A DNA stretch of 21,056 bases from a virus: positions 1 to 21,056 of IMG/VR virus record IMGVR_UViG_3300009514_000098; one strand, given 5' to 3'. The position numbers were made by a program, and so were the translations under genes. Shown piece after piece: positions 1-5,200 of this stretch (position 1 is its first letter; each line of letters starts with the position of its first letter). The notes beneath the pieces were generated by a model, which made no database searches, was not told the DNA's origin, and worked only from the letters and a program-made list of their open reading frames with translations.

Positions 1-155
1 TCGGCATTTTCGACCCAAACCTGGAGCAGGTCATCTAAACAATCACCCCCGGCACTCGTTGAACATTCCTTGTGCCCATGAATGCAGGGCTGGCGGAGTT
101 CGTCCGGTGTGTCACCGAACAGGATGATCTTGGAACGTGCATCTTGCTTGGTCAT
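1..155 (-). CDS. Hypothetical early protein, cut by the left edge
   Basis: Only the first 51 codons are visible; the gene continues past base 1. It begins MTKQDARSKIILFGDTPDE and contains three cysteines and two histidines in the visible part (PCIHGHKECSTSAGGDC), which could bind a metal, but the pattern is not one I recognise. The start is fixed by an ATGA overlap with the stop codon of the preceding 50-residue gene and by a GGAGGG ribosome site about 8 bases upstream, inside that gene. It is the last visible member of the early operon. Reality of the gene is likely from the coupling and SD; its function is unknown. Confidence 0.6.
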   Translation of the reverse strand, partial: MTKQDARSKIILFGDTPDELRQPCIHGHKECSTSAGGDCLDDLLQVWVENA

Positions 156-304
156 AATTTAATCCCTCCCTTCGTTCCCTCTGTTGCCTTGCGTTGTGCC
201 TTGGCCTGCTTTGCGCGGGTCTCGGCGTCGATGATGTTGCGCGTGACGTTGTATGTCACCGCCTGCTGCCAGCGAATGCGCTGTGATGCTGTACGTGTTC
301 TCAT
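152..304 (-). CDS. Hypothetical basic 50-residue early protein
   Basis: A 50-residue protein beginning MRTRTASQRIRWQQAV and ending KGGIKL. It is rich in Arg, Lys, Gln and Ala, probably helical and strongly basic, so nucleic-acid or acidic-partner binding is conceivable but not shown. The ATG is preceded by GGAGGG at a spacing of 7 bases, and both ends overlap neighbours by four bases (ATGA at 301-304 with the upstream gene, ATGA at 152-155 with the downstream gene). This linked coupling is the main reason to accept so short a gene. I do not recognise a family. Confidence 0.6.
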   Translation of the reverse strand: MRTRTASQRIRWQQAVTYNVTRNIIDAETRAKQAKAQRKATEGTKGGIKL

Positions 305-477
305 GATGTAACCCTCCGTGAATAATCAACACGCGTGCACCGTGGCACGCTCCCCCAGCACTTGTCCGGGCGTAGTCCAAACAGAAACCAGCGCACCGTT
401 TCCTCCGCTTCGGTCACCGGAAAGAGAAACCTCCAGCCCACACAAAGTTTCCGCGGCCGACGTATGGTGGTGATCAT
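301..477 (-). CDS. Hypothetical 58-residue early protein
   Basis: A 58-residue protein starting MITTIRRPRKLCVGWRFLF and ending with the TGA shared with the next ATG. It is basic and aromatic (four Trp, several Phe), with three Cys and no clear membrane segment or known motif. The start overlaps the stop of the methyltransferase-like gene (ATGA at 474-477) and is preceded by GCGGAGGGC, a strong ribosome site 4-5 bases upstream. The neighbouring small genes show the same arrangement. I cannot name a function. Confidence 0.6.
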   Translation of the reverse strand: MITTIRRPRKLCVGWRFLFPVTEAEETVRWFLFGLRPDKCWGSVPRCTRVDYSRRVTS

Positions 478-1142
478 GCTGCCCTCCGCTCTGTTTCAAT
501 GTATCGAGTCCACTGATCTGCCATTGCATCCGCGATGCCCTGATACGTGCGGCTGCGTTCCTTCCATCGGTCAGCACTAGGTGGCAGACGGTTCTGCCCA
601 CTGTCGGTCTGATTGGCCCAGCGTGAGTACAGCTTGCCGTCACGTGTGACATACCGGCCCGGCACGTACTCGGTCTGAATCAATCCCGGCAGACCCCGCA
701 GCCACAGACACGTGCCCTTGCTGGCGTCATGCCCGTAGTGGTACGGCTGGATGATCTGTGACGGCTTGCCGAGAATGCGCGACAAGTGTCCAACGGGATT
801 CTCCAGCGCTATCCGTTGCACTGGTGCAGACCAAACGGCACGCGAAAACTCCACCGCCTCTGCGCGTGCTGCCCTCCGTTCCGCACCAATCAAGGTGCCC
901 GGCTTAATGCGCTTGGTCTGGACATCCTTGAATGCCCACTCCGCGCTATTCGTCAGGTAGGTGCAAGGTGGGTGCACAATGAACAAGTCCCAGCCCAGCC
1001 CCATGACTTCGCGCACGTCCTGCTGATAGTGCTGACCACCGCGCTCACTCGGGAGCGTGTCACATGACCGCGCATCCCACCCCTTGGCCGCGAACGCGTC
1101 ACGCACGGTGCCGCTGGATTCGCACCCCACCAGCACGCGCAT
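474..1142 (-). CDS. Small C5-cytosine DNA methyltransferase-like protein
   Basis: 222 residues. The N-terminus MRVLVGCESSGTVRDAF resembles the SAM-binding motif I of Rossmann methyltransferases, with an acidic residue (D28) at the end of the second strand. WDLFIVHPPCTYLTNS (residues 51-66) places a cysteine after two prolines (C60), as in motif IV of C5-cytosine methyltransferases, and ENP (114-116) sits where those enzymes have ENV. It is much shorter than bacterial Dcm-type enzymes, so a full target-recognition domain is absent. A longer reading frame starts at a GTG at 1163, but the ATG at 1142 forms a TGATG overlap with the upstream gene and has AAGGAG upstream. Likely role: modification of phage or host DNA, or a related pyrimidine reaction; substrate unknown. 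Similar short proteins occur in many phages annotated as cytosine methylases. Confidence 0.65.
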   Translation of the reverse strand: MRVLVGCESSGTVRDAFAAKGWDARSCDTLPSERGGQHYQQDVREVMGLGWDLFIVHPPCTYLTNSAEWAFKDVQTKRIKPGTLIGAERRAARAEAVEFSRAVWSAPVQRIALENPVGHLSRILGKPSQIIQPYHYGHDASKGTCLWLRGLPGLIQTEYVPGRYVTRDGKLYSRWANQTDSGQNRLPPSADRWKERSRTYQGIADAMADQWTRYIETERRAA

Positions 1143-1333
1143 CACAGGCCACGCTCCTTGCACAAGTCACGTGCCTGATCAATCGCATCCGCCATAGCAT
1201 CAGCACACGCAGCGTCTACGTTTAGCTCTGCGTACTTCTCTGCCACTCGGTCAGAGGCATGTGGGTTGCGCTCCTGAAACTCCGCACACAAGCGCTCGTA
1301 CTGTTGAATCCATAGGTCCTTCATTCTGCTCAT
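1142..1333 (-). CDS. Hypothetical 63-residue early protein
   Basis: A 63-residue, Ala- and Glu-rich protein starting MSRMKDLWIQQYERLCAEF and ending in CKERGL. The composition and spacing of hydrophobic residues suggest one or two amphipathic helices; no membrane segment or catalytic motif is visible. The ribosome site GGAGGG lies 7 bases before the ATG, inside the end of the 44-residue gene, and its stop overlaps the start of the methyltransferase-like gene by one base (TGATG). A second in-frame ATG at codon 4 is possible. Function unknown; it may be co-expressed with the methyltransferase-like protein because of the coupling. Confidence 0.7.
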   Translation of the reverse strand: MSRMKDLWIQQYERLCAEFQERNPHASDRVAEKYAELNVDAACADAMADAIDQARDLCKERGL

Positions 1334-1336
1334 GGT

Positions 1337-1471
1337 CTAGCCCTCCAGAATTTCACGGAGCGCCACCCCGGCATCCCGCATAACTTCACGTTGTGCGGAT
1401 ACGCCACCCTCAAGCGTTACCTCTTCCACTTCCAACTCATACAACTCATAACTGTTCAGATATTGGTTCAT
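1337..1471 (-). CDS. Hypothetical acidic 44-residue early protein
   Basis: A 44-residue protein beginning MNQYLNSYELYELEVEEVT and ending in REILEG. It is strongly acidic (many Glu), unlike the basic small proteins further along the operon. A GAGGGA ribosome site stands 6 bases before the ATG. The stop is only 3 bases from the start of the 63-residue gene, whose ribosome site is inside this frame. Small acidic early proteins in T7-like phages often inhibit host enzymes (T7 Ocr is the known case), but there is no sequence resemblance here and that role would be a guess. Confidence 0.6.
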   Translation of the reverse strand: MNQYLNSYELYELEVEEVTLEGGVSAQREVMRDAGVALREILEG

Positions 1472-1506
1472 GATCATTCCCTCATCAGTCAGTGCAGGAT
1501 TGCACC

Positions 1507-1531
1507 CGGTGACCGTTGCCTAAGTGGAGCG
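1507..1531. other. Short intergenic inverted repeat (7-bp arms)
   Basis: The 79-base gap between the SprT-like gene and the 44-residue gene contains CCGTTGC and GCAACGG as inverted arms around an 11-base loop. On the transcribed (minus) strand it is not followed by a T-run, so it is not a standard terminator. It might be a messenger processing or stability structure. Beyond this and the downstream ribosome site I see nothing else in the gap. Confidence 0.3.
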
Positions 1532-1550
1532 CAACGGCCACGAGCTACAC

Positions 1551-2081
1551 TCACGCAGCTTGTAGTTTCAACGTCTGCTTACACACACGACACCTAAACT
1601 GTGCGACACGTGGCGCCGTCCGTGCAGTGAATGAATGGATACGCCCAGCACACCCGCACACCGCCGGGATTGCACCAAGCTTCACGGTGTCGTGCACGGT
1701 GTGCTTATCCGTGGGCAACTGCAGCACACCCATGATTTCCCGCCAGAGTGGCCCATGGTCGGTGTACTTCGCCGCCCGTGGATCGAGCTGCAACTCAACC
1801 GCGTGCGCCACTTCGTGCCCGATGGTCTGCATGGCCTTTTCTGGAAACTCACGGAGCCCCCGCAGGTTGAACGCAACGCGTGCGGACTTGGACACGTAGC
1901 GCAACTCCGTGACCCCGAACATCCGGGTGACTTTCCCTCCGCCAGTGCCCAGCAGTGACGGGTTGCGAATGCCGTACGTGATACGTGGTGTGTCCAGCGT
2001 GTGCCCGTAGTGCGCCCGGAGTATGCCCATAATCCCAGACACGCGGCTGGCTGTTAGGCGTTTAATCTGTGCGTCTGTCAT
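1551..2081 (-). CDS. SprT-like zinc metalloprotease
   Basis: 176 residues. HEVAH (residues 89-93) is the HExxH zinc-protease motif, and HGPLW with H109 about 16 residues later supplies the third ligand, as in SprT/Spartan proteins. A C-terminal ribbon with C142, C144, H149, C164 and C167 (ending FRCRVCKQTLKL) matches the SprT-like zinc ribbon. The family is known from Spartan, which cleaves proteins crosslinked to DNA, and from bacterial SprT, whose role is less clear. In an early phage operon the target could be a host DNA-bound protein or a defence factor; that is inference. The start is set by a TAATG overlap with the upstream 88-residue gene. The fold assignment is fairly safe; the substrate is unknown. 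Confidence 0.8.
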   Translation of the reverse strand: MTDAQIKRLTASRVSGIMGILRAHYGHTLDTPRITYGIRNPSLLGTGGGKVTRMFGVTELRYVSKSARVAFNLRGLREFPEKAMQTIGHEVAHAVELQLDPRAAKYTDHGPLWREIMGVLQLPTDKHTVHDTVKLGAIPAVCGCAGRIHSFTARTAPRVAQFRCRVCKQTLKLQAA

Positions 2082-2347
2082 TAGAATCCCCCCCGTGCAA
2101 GTGTGGTACGCAGCTTGAGTTGTGCTGGTGTGTGCTCAAGCTGGACAATGGCTAGGCACGTGGCGTTATCATCACCAGTGGTAATGTAGGCGCGCACAAT
2201 GTCATGGCTATACACGCTGCCAATCTCCCGGCAGATACCCTCCACATCCACCATGCGAATATTGCCGCGTGCATTGTCAGCCATGGTGCCGTACCAGCCA
2301 TTCCGCAACTGCACCCGCATACCCTTTTTCAGTTCGTTAGTTTTCAT
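2081..2347 (-). CDS. Hypothetical 88-residue early protein, possible small beta-barrel
   Basis: The likely start is the ATG at 2347, which has AGGGGA 6 bases upstream; the frame can be extended to a TTG at 2386 but that lacks support and runs into a hairpin. The 88-residue product begins MKTNELKKGMRVQLRNGWYG. Alternation of the type KKGMRVQLRNGWYGTM with several later beta-prone stretches is typical of KOW/SH3-like small barrels found in many phage proteins. No catalytic residues stand out. Its stop overlaps the SprT-like start (TAATG), so the two are translationally coupled. Function unknown. Confidence 0.7.
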   Translation of the reverse strand: MKTNELKKGMRVQLRNGWYGTMADNARGNIRMVDVEGICREIGSVYSHDIVRAYITTGDDNATCLAIVQLEHTPAQLKLRTTLARGGF

Positions 2348-2386
2348 CGCTATTCCCCTCTTCGTTATTGAGTGAGTACCCGACAA

Positions 2387-2410
2387 GGTGCGCCCATGGT
2401 GGCGCGCACC
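2387..2410 (-). other. GC-rich hairpin in the early operon
   Basis: GGTGCGC and GCGCACC form a 7-bp perfect stem around a 10-base loop, with a bulged extension possible. It lies in the 74-base gap between the 250-residue gene and the 88-residue gene. On the transcribed strand it is followed by TTGTCGGG, so termination would be weak at best. In T7 the early transcript is cut by RNase III at hairpins between early genes; this could be such a site, which is inference only. Confidence 0.4.
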
Positions 2411-2421
2411 CTGTTAGCTAA

Positions 2422-3174
2422 TCACACAGACAAAGTTTGACTGTGTGTAGAGCGCTGGGCAGCAAACGCCCGCACCTTTGACAGTGCACCATGTGCAATA
2501 ATCACAATGTCACCACGTCTCCCGGTAGCATTCCCATTGCACGACTTGCACTCACTGCACGACAACTTGTGTCCTGCCTCTTCACTGGCCGGGCAGATTG
2601 CTTCCCCCGGCAGCTTGACCTCTTCCGGCAACCGCACACGGAAAGTGCGGAAGCCACTGGCGCGCGCCTCTTCCCGGTCGGCTTCATTGTCACACGATGC
2701 CATGCACAGCGCTGACAACTCCGCGTCTCCATGGGCGCGCCATTGGTGCGTATATCCAGTCACTGCGCTGGCGTGCTCTGTCAGTGCCTGTAGGTTGGCA
2801 CGCGGTACTGCTGCAGGATCACCATAACTGCCTAGGCGGACAGCCCGTGCACCCATCACATGCCGATAGACGGCCGACCCTGCATACGGATAGCGCCCCC
2901 TCCGGTAAGCTTTATAGACTGATAATGGAGCCTGAAACACTGTCACGTAGCACGCACCTCCATTGGCCGGCCGATGTGCACAGTCACCGCACACGCTGGC
3001 ATCCTGCCCGCTCTTCAGTGCGTCTGTAGGTGGCACGTCTGCACGCATGATCCACGTCTGCACCATTCCGCCAGTCTTGGCATTACCGCTCTTCACGGTT
3101 GCGATCATCACAATAGGCGCACCATCCAATAAGGACGGGCCTTCATACACTATGTAACCGGTTGGTGACTTCAT
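2422..3174 (-). CDS. Conserved-looking phage protein with Cys clusters, unknown function
   Basis: 250 residues from the ATG at 3174, chosen because GGGAGGTGAC precedes it and because it overlaps the upstream stop as ATGA; a frame extension to 3189 is less likely. Cysteines are grouped: C62, C65 and C75 (CGDCAHRPANGGACYV), then C157 and C161, then C194, C206, C209 and C212 (KLSCSECKSCNG). These look like zinc-binding knuckles or possibly an iron-sulfur site. The rest has no membrane segment or signal peptide. I associate this layout with an uncharacterised protein seen in many phage genomes, but cannot confirm it here. It is the second gene of the early operon. Confidence 0.75.
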   Translation of the reverse strand: MKSPTGYIVYEGPSLLDGAPIVMIATVKSGNAKTGGMVQTWIMRADVPPTDALKSGQDASVCGDCAHRPANGGACYVTVFQAPLSVYKAYRRGRYPYAGSAVYRHVMGARAVRLGSYGDPAAVPRANLQALTEHASAVTGYTHQWRAHGDAELSALCMASCDNEADREEARASGFRTFRVRLPEEVKLPGEAICPASEEAGHKLSCSECKSCNGNATGRRGDIVIIAHGALSKVRAFAAQRSTHSQTLSV

Positions 3175-3524
3175 GCTGTCACCTCCCACAACTGCGCCAC
3201 AAGGTGACAGAGCGGCGTGTAAGTGTTACGCCCTCCAGTGTAATCCTTCATATGCTGGGCGCTGCGCACTAACACATGATTGAGCCAATCACCCGGAAAG
3301 AAACGCACGTCGGAGAAGTTGATATATGCAAGCTTAAAGTTGTGCTGATTCTCAATAAATGCGCTGCAATAGAAGTGCCCGACCGACCATGTAACAAGCT
3401 TGAAGTCAGAACCTTTCAGGCTGTTTACAAGGTGACGCCGATAAGCGCTACTGAATGCCGCAAATTGTGGCGTGCGGCCGCTGGATGATTCAAATACTGT
3501 GCCTTGGAAGTCTGCAAGGTTCAT
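3171..3524 (-). CDS. First early-operon gene, 117-residue unknown protein
   Basis: A 117-residue protein beginning MNLADFQGTVFESSSGRTP. It is mixed alpha/beta in character with aromatic residues (SVGHFYCSAFIE, NFSDVRFFPGDWLN) and a KDYTGGRNTY segment near the C-terminus; I recognise no catalytic motif. A GAGGAG ribosome site lies about 7 bases before the ATG, and a sigma70-type promoter (3575-3604) lies just upstream. Its stop overlaps the start of the 250-residue gene (ATGA). As the first gene behind a host promoter it occupies the position of T7 gene 0.3, which encodes an anti-restriction protein; the sequence itself is unlike Ocr, so only the position is shared. Confidence 0.75.
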   Translation of the reverse strand: MNLADFQGTVFESSSGRTPQFAAFSSAYRRHLVNSLKGSDFKLVTWSVGHFYCSAFIENQHNFKLAYINFSDVRFFPGDWLNHVLVRSAQHMKDYTGGRNTYTPLCHLVAQLWEVTA

Positions 3525-3574
3525 CTGTTACTCTCCTCTGTGTTCCCGTTGCGTTATGCATTGGGCAGACCTCT

Positions 3575-3604
3575 TATATAGCACGATGCGGCAACCGCTG
3601 ACAA
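3575..3604 (-). promoter_or_regulatory. Sigma70-type early promoter
   Basis: On the minus strand TTGTCA (3599-3604) is followed after 18 bases by TATATA (3575-3580). Transcription would start near 3567, about 45 bases before the first early gene. T7-like phages use host RNA polymerase for the early genes from promoters in just this position. A 55-bp tandem repeat begins about 30 bases upstream of the -35 box. Confidence 0.6.
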
Positions 3605-3636
3605 GGTGTAGAGTAGCAGATGGTCAACTATCCGAC

Positions 3637-3746
3637 GAACGGCAGGGTGCGTGGTGTGTGCCCATGGTGTGCCTGGCGTGGTGCATGAGGTGAACGGTAG
3701 GGTGCGTGGTGTGTGCCCAGTGTGTGCCTGGCGTGGTGCATGAGGT
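3637..3746. repeat. Two tandem copies of a 55-bp repeat
   Basis: Copy 1 covers 3637-3691 and copy 2 covers 3692-3746, directly abutting. They differ at only a few positions (GGCAGGG against GGTAGGG, and CCCATGGTGT against CCCAGTGTGT). On the minus strand the unit is rich in CAC and CCAC steps. The unit length is not a multiple of three, which argues against coding. The position upstream of the early promoter suggests a protein-binding array (regulator, small terminase) or part of the terminal repeat. Confidence 0.9.
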
Positions 3747-3838
3747 GACAAGCTAAAATAGATTGATACACTCCCGGCCAGACGCGCACGCAACAAGGCG
3801 CGCCCTGTTCCACTCCATGCCTGCCCATCGCACACCGC

Positions 3839-3857
3839 AAGGGACTACTAGTCCCTT
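3839..3857. other. 19-bp perfect palindrome
   Basis: AAGGGACTA and TAGTCCCTT are perfect inverted arms around one central base. There is no T-run on the minus strand after it, so it is not a terminator for the phage transcripts; on the plus strand it is followed by CGTTTCTC. Possible roles are an operator or a terminase/nick recognition site in the junction region. Confidence 0.6.
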
Positions 3858-3891
3858 CGTTTCTCACTGCCAGCGCCACAAATTAATGGTT

Positions 3892-3913
3892 GCGTGCGGT
3901 CACAGCGTGCGGT
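3892..3913. repeat. 9-bp direct repeat in the junction region
   Basis: GCGTGCGGT occurs at 3892-3900 and again at 3905-3913, a 13-base period. The short period suggests a repeated protein-binding site. No known motif was recognised. Confidence 0.4.
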
Positions 3914-3990
3914 ATGTGGCAGAACGGACAAGAATGGTCGCCACCAGGCACCCTAGGGGGGAAAATCGCGCTCCCTCTAATCTCAAAGGC

Positions 3991-4022
3991 ACTGGAGAAA
4001 TTTACAATAAATTATTTCCAGT
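3991..4022. other. AT-rich imperfect inverted repeat
   Basis: ACTGGA pairs with TCCAGT and AATTTA pairs with TAAATT around a 3-base loop, with small unpaired bases between the two stem blocks. It is an AT-rich island inside a GC-richer junction. It could extrude as a hairpin, or simply be an easily melted promoter region, since a candidate -10 box overlaps it. Confidence 0.45.
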
Positions 4023-4038
4023 ATTGGCAACTCCTCAA
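4011..4038 (-). promoter_or_regulatory. Possible second sigma70-type promoter
   Basis: On the minus strand TTGAGG (4033-4038) is followed after 16 bases by AATAAT (4011-4016), five of six matches to the -10 consensus. It would transcribe leftward through the junction towards the early genes. Tandem host promoters before the early genes are usual in T7-like phages. The -35 match is modest and the AT-rich palindrome there could give the -10 box by chance. Confidence 0.3.
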
Positions 4039-4096
4039 GTCCACCCGGGGGCCAACCTCCTGTAATGCCCGTGGCGACGTTTGCCGGAGCGGAGGG

Positions 4097-4162
4097 CTAC
4101 GGTAGGGGCACCCTCCTCCGTACAGCTCCTCCTACCCCCATAGGCGGCCCGATTTGCCCCAT
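4097..4162 (-). CDS. Possible 21-residue micropeptide
   Basis: The frame begins MGQIGPPMGVGG and ends in VPLP. The only reason to note it is a perfect GGAGGAG ribosome site 8 bases before the ATG, directly downstream of the 33-residue membrane peptide gene. The same GGAGGAG string occurs twice more nearby without a following frame, so it may be a DNA repeat rather than a ribosome site. No family is recognisable at this length. Confidence 0.2.
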   Translation of the reverse strand: MGQIGPPMGVGGAVRRRVPLP

Positions 4163-4184
4163 CCTTAGGGCTCCTCCGGGTGGT

Positions 4185-4286
4185 TTACCACAGCACAGTG
4201 ACGAAATAGGTCACCACGATGACCAGAAACACTGTGATTCCCACGAATGTCTCGAGGTCACTGCGGTGGTGGATGTGCCGACGCAC
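4185..4286 (-). CDS. 33-residue single-pass membrane micropeptide
   Basis: The frame starts at a GTG that overlaps the stop of the coiled-coil gene (TAGTG) and has GGTGA 6 bases upstream. The product has a basic N-terminus (MRRHIHHRSDLE) and then one hydrophobic stretch, about residues 13-33, ending TYFVTVLW. The positive-inside rule predicts the N-terminus in the cytoplasm. It is the last gene of the late block, in the position where T7 has the tiny gene 19.5, but the sequence is unlike it. Together with the SPFH protein it makes the block look membrane-directed. The gene is supported by coupling and composition only. Confidence 0.55.
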   Translation of the reverse strand: MRRHIHHRSDLETFVGITVFLVIVVTYFVTVLW

Positions 4287-4615
4287 TACTTGTCACCACC
4301 GGTCAACAGGCGGAGGGCGTTGCGGCCCTTCTCGACGATGGACTTCGGGCGTTTCTTCTCGGCGGCTTCCATCTGGCGCTTGTTAGCGGCCATGTTCTCC
4401 AGTTCTTCGGCGGAGAGTTCATCGTTGGCCTGCTGCGCCAGGAGAGCCTTGCGGCGTTTCTTCTCAGCCTCGGCATCAGCCTTTCTCTTGGCATCGCTTT
4501 GGGCAGCGCTGGGGTTGGCATCACGCTCGCTCTTGAGGGTGTCTGCTGCTGACATTGGCTGTTGACCATTCTCGGCGGCGTCAATCTGTAATCGGGTAAG
4601 GTAGCCAGAGGCCAT
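4286..4615 (-). CDS. 109-residue charged coiled-coil protein
   Basis: The product begins MASGYLTRLQIDAAENGQQ. Residues about 40-90 are a long run of Lys, Glu, Ala, Arg and Asp (AKRKADAEAEKKRRKALLAQ), which should form a continuous helix or coiled coil; the C-terminus is basic. No membrane segment is present. It starts one base after the SPFH gene's stop and its own stop overlaps the start of the membrane micropeptide. SPFH proteins normally carry their own C-terminal coiled coil for oligomerisation; here the SPFH protein ends without one and this separate helix protein follows, so it may act as the missing partner. That link is inference; a virion or packaging role cannot be excluded. Confidence 0.75.
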   Translation of the reverse strand: MASGYLTRLQIDAAENGQQPMSAADTLKSERDANPSAAQSDAKRKADAEAEKKRRKALLAQQANDELSAEELENMAANKRQMEAAEKKRPKSIVEKGRNALRLLTGGDK

Positions 4616-4616
4616 G

Positions 4617-5156
4617 TTAGTTTCTCGGTTGTGGTGGTTGTGTGGGAAGCTCTCCGATCAGGCGGAATGAGCGAATCTCTCCAAGGTCGGTGAAGGTGAC
4701 CCGGTGTATCTTGAAGCCAAACTGGTTGACCTCCTTACGCACCAGCTCAAGTACCTGTAGCTCGACACTGGGTGAACTTAGGGTGCTGTACTGTAGGGTG
4801 CCGATGGTCTGCCGGATGGCACCCATGGTGACATCCTTGAGGACATCCACACTATCCCATATCTCCAGCAGGAAAGGTTTGACATCCTTGATCTGGTACT
4901 TCACCACAGCCGACACGACGATGGACTTATTGTCCAACGTGGTGAGGGTCTGTGGGCGTAACTCAAGGGTGGTAATTGCGGTGGTCGTAACCAGTGTCGT
5001 CTCGATCAGAGGCCACTTGAAGTGCAGGCCAGGATCGACGGAGCGACTGAACTTACCAAAGCGAAGTACGACACCACTCTCGTAAGCCAGAACAATGAAG
5101 GCGGGTTTTATGATCGACCAACCTTGGAGGATCACATCAATCAGCTTCTCAAACAT
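4617..5156 (-). CDS. SPFH/band-7 (stomatin/prohibitin-like) membrane-associated protein
   Basis: 179 residues. A hydrophobic N-terminal segment (about 8-24, with IIKPAFIVLAY) precedes YESGVVLRFGKF (25-36) and VDPGLHFKWPLIET (40-53), the hallmark start of SPFH domains. LDNKSIVVSAVVKYQIKD (74-91), an IRQTIG helix (114-119) and GFKIHRVTFTDL (147-158) follow the domain to its end. SPFH proteins such as stomatin, flotillin and HflK/HflC form membrane-bound rings and control partner proteases or lipid domains. The chain stops soon after the domain, lacking the usual coiled-coil tail. The SD is weak. A palindrome-rich 185-bp region with a T7-type promoter candidate lies upstream. SPFH genes are not part of the standard T7 gene set; a role in exclusion, membrane remodelling or countering HflKC is a guess. 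Confidence 0.8.
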   Translation of the reverse strand: MFEKLIDVILQGWSIIKPAFIVLAYESGVVLRFGKFSRSVDPGLHFKWPLIETTLVTTTAITTLELRPQTLTTLDNKSIVVSAVVKYQIKDVKPFLLEIWDSVDVLKDVTMGAIRQTIGTLQYSTLSSPSVELQVLELVRKEVNQFGFKIHRVTFTDLGEIRSFRLIGELPTQPPQPRN

Positions 5157-5200
5157 GTTATTTGACCAAGGTTGGGTTTGTCGACACTGTAGGTTGACTA

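Larger units (their letters stand above)
3525..4184. other. 660-bp junction without a convincing gene: candidate terminal-repeat/packaging region
   Basis: This stretch separates the end of the late gene block (33-residue gene, stop at 4185) from the first early gene (start at 3524). In T7-like phages the terminal repeat and concatemer junction lie exactly here. Frames in it are short, and none except one 21-codon frame has a ribosome site. It contains a host-type promoter, a 55-bp tandem repeat, a 19-bp palindrome, a 9-bp direct repeat, an AT-rich inverted repeat and three GGAGGAG copies (minus strand) at 4113-4177. The exact ends of any terminal repeat cannot be read from a single copy. Confidence 0.5.

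Noticed and set aside
2361-2380. T7-type promoter in the early operon gap (TACTCACTCAATAACG)
   Set aside because: Only the CTCACT core matches and early genes of this phage type are normally read by host polymerase.
3554-3835. 93-codon minus-strand frame across the 55-bp repeats
   Set aside because: The repeat period is not a multiple of three, so the two copies are read in different frames; there is no good ribosome site, and the early promoter lies within the frame.
3763-4065. 100-codon plus-strand frame in the junction region
   Set aside because: No ribosome site, no recognisable protein features, and it spans palindromes and the AT-rich repeat.
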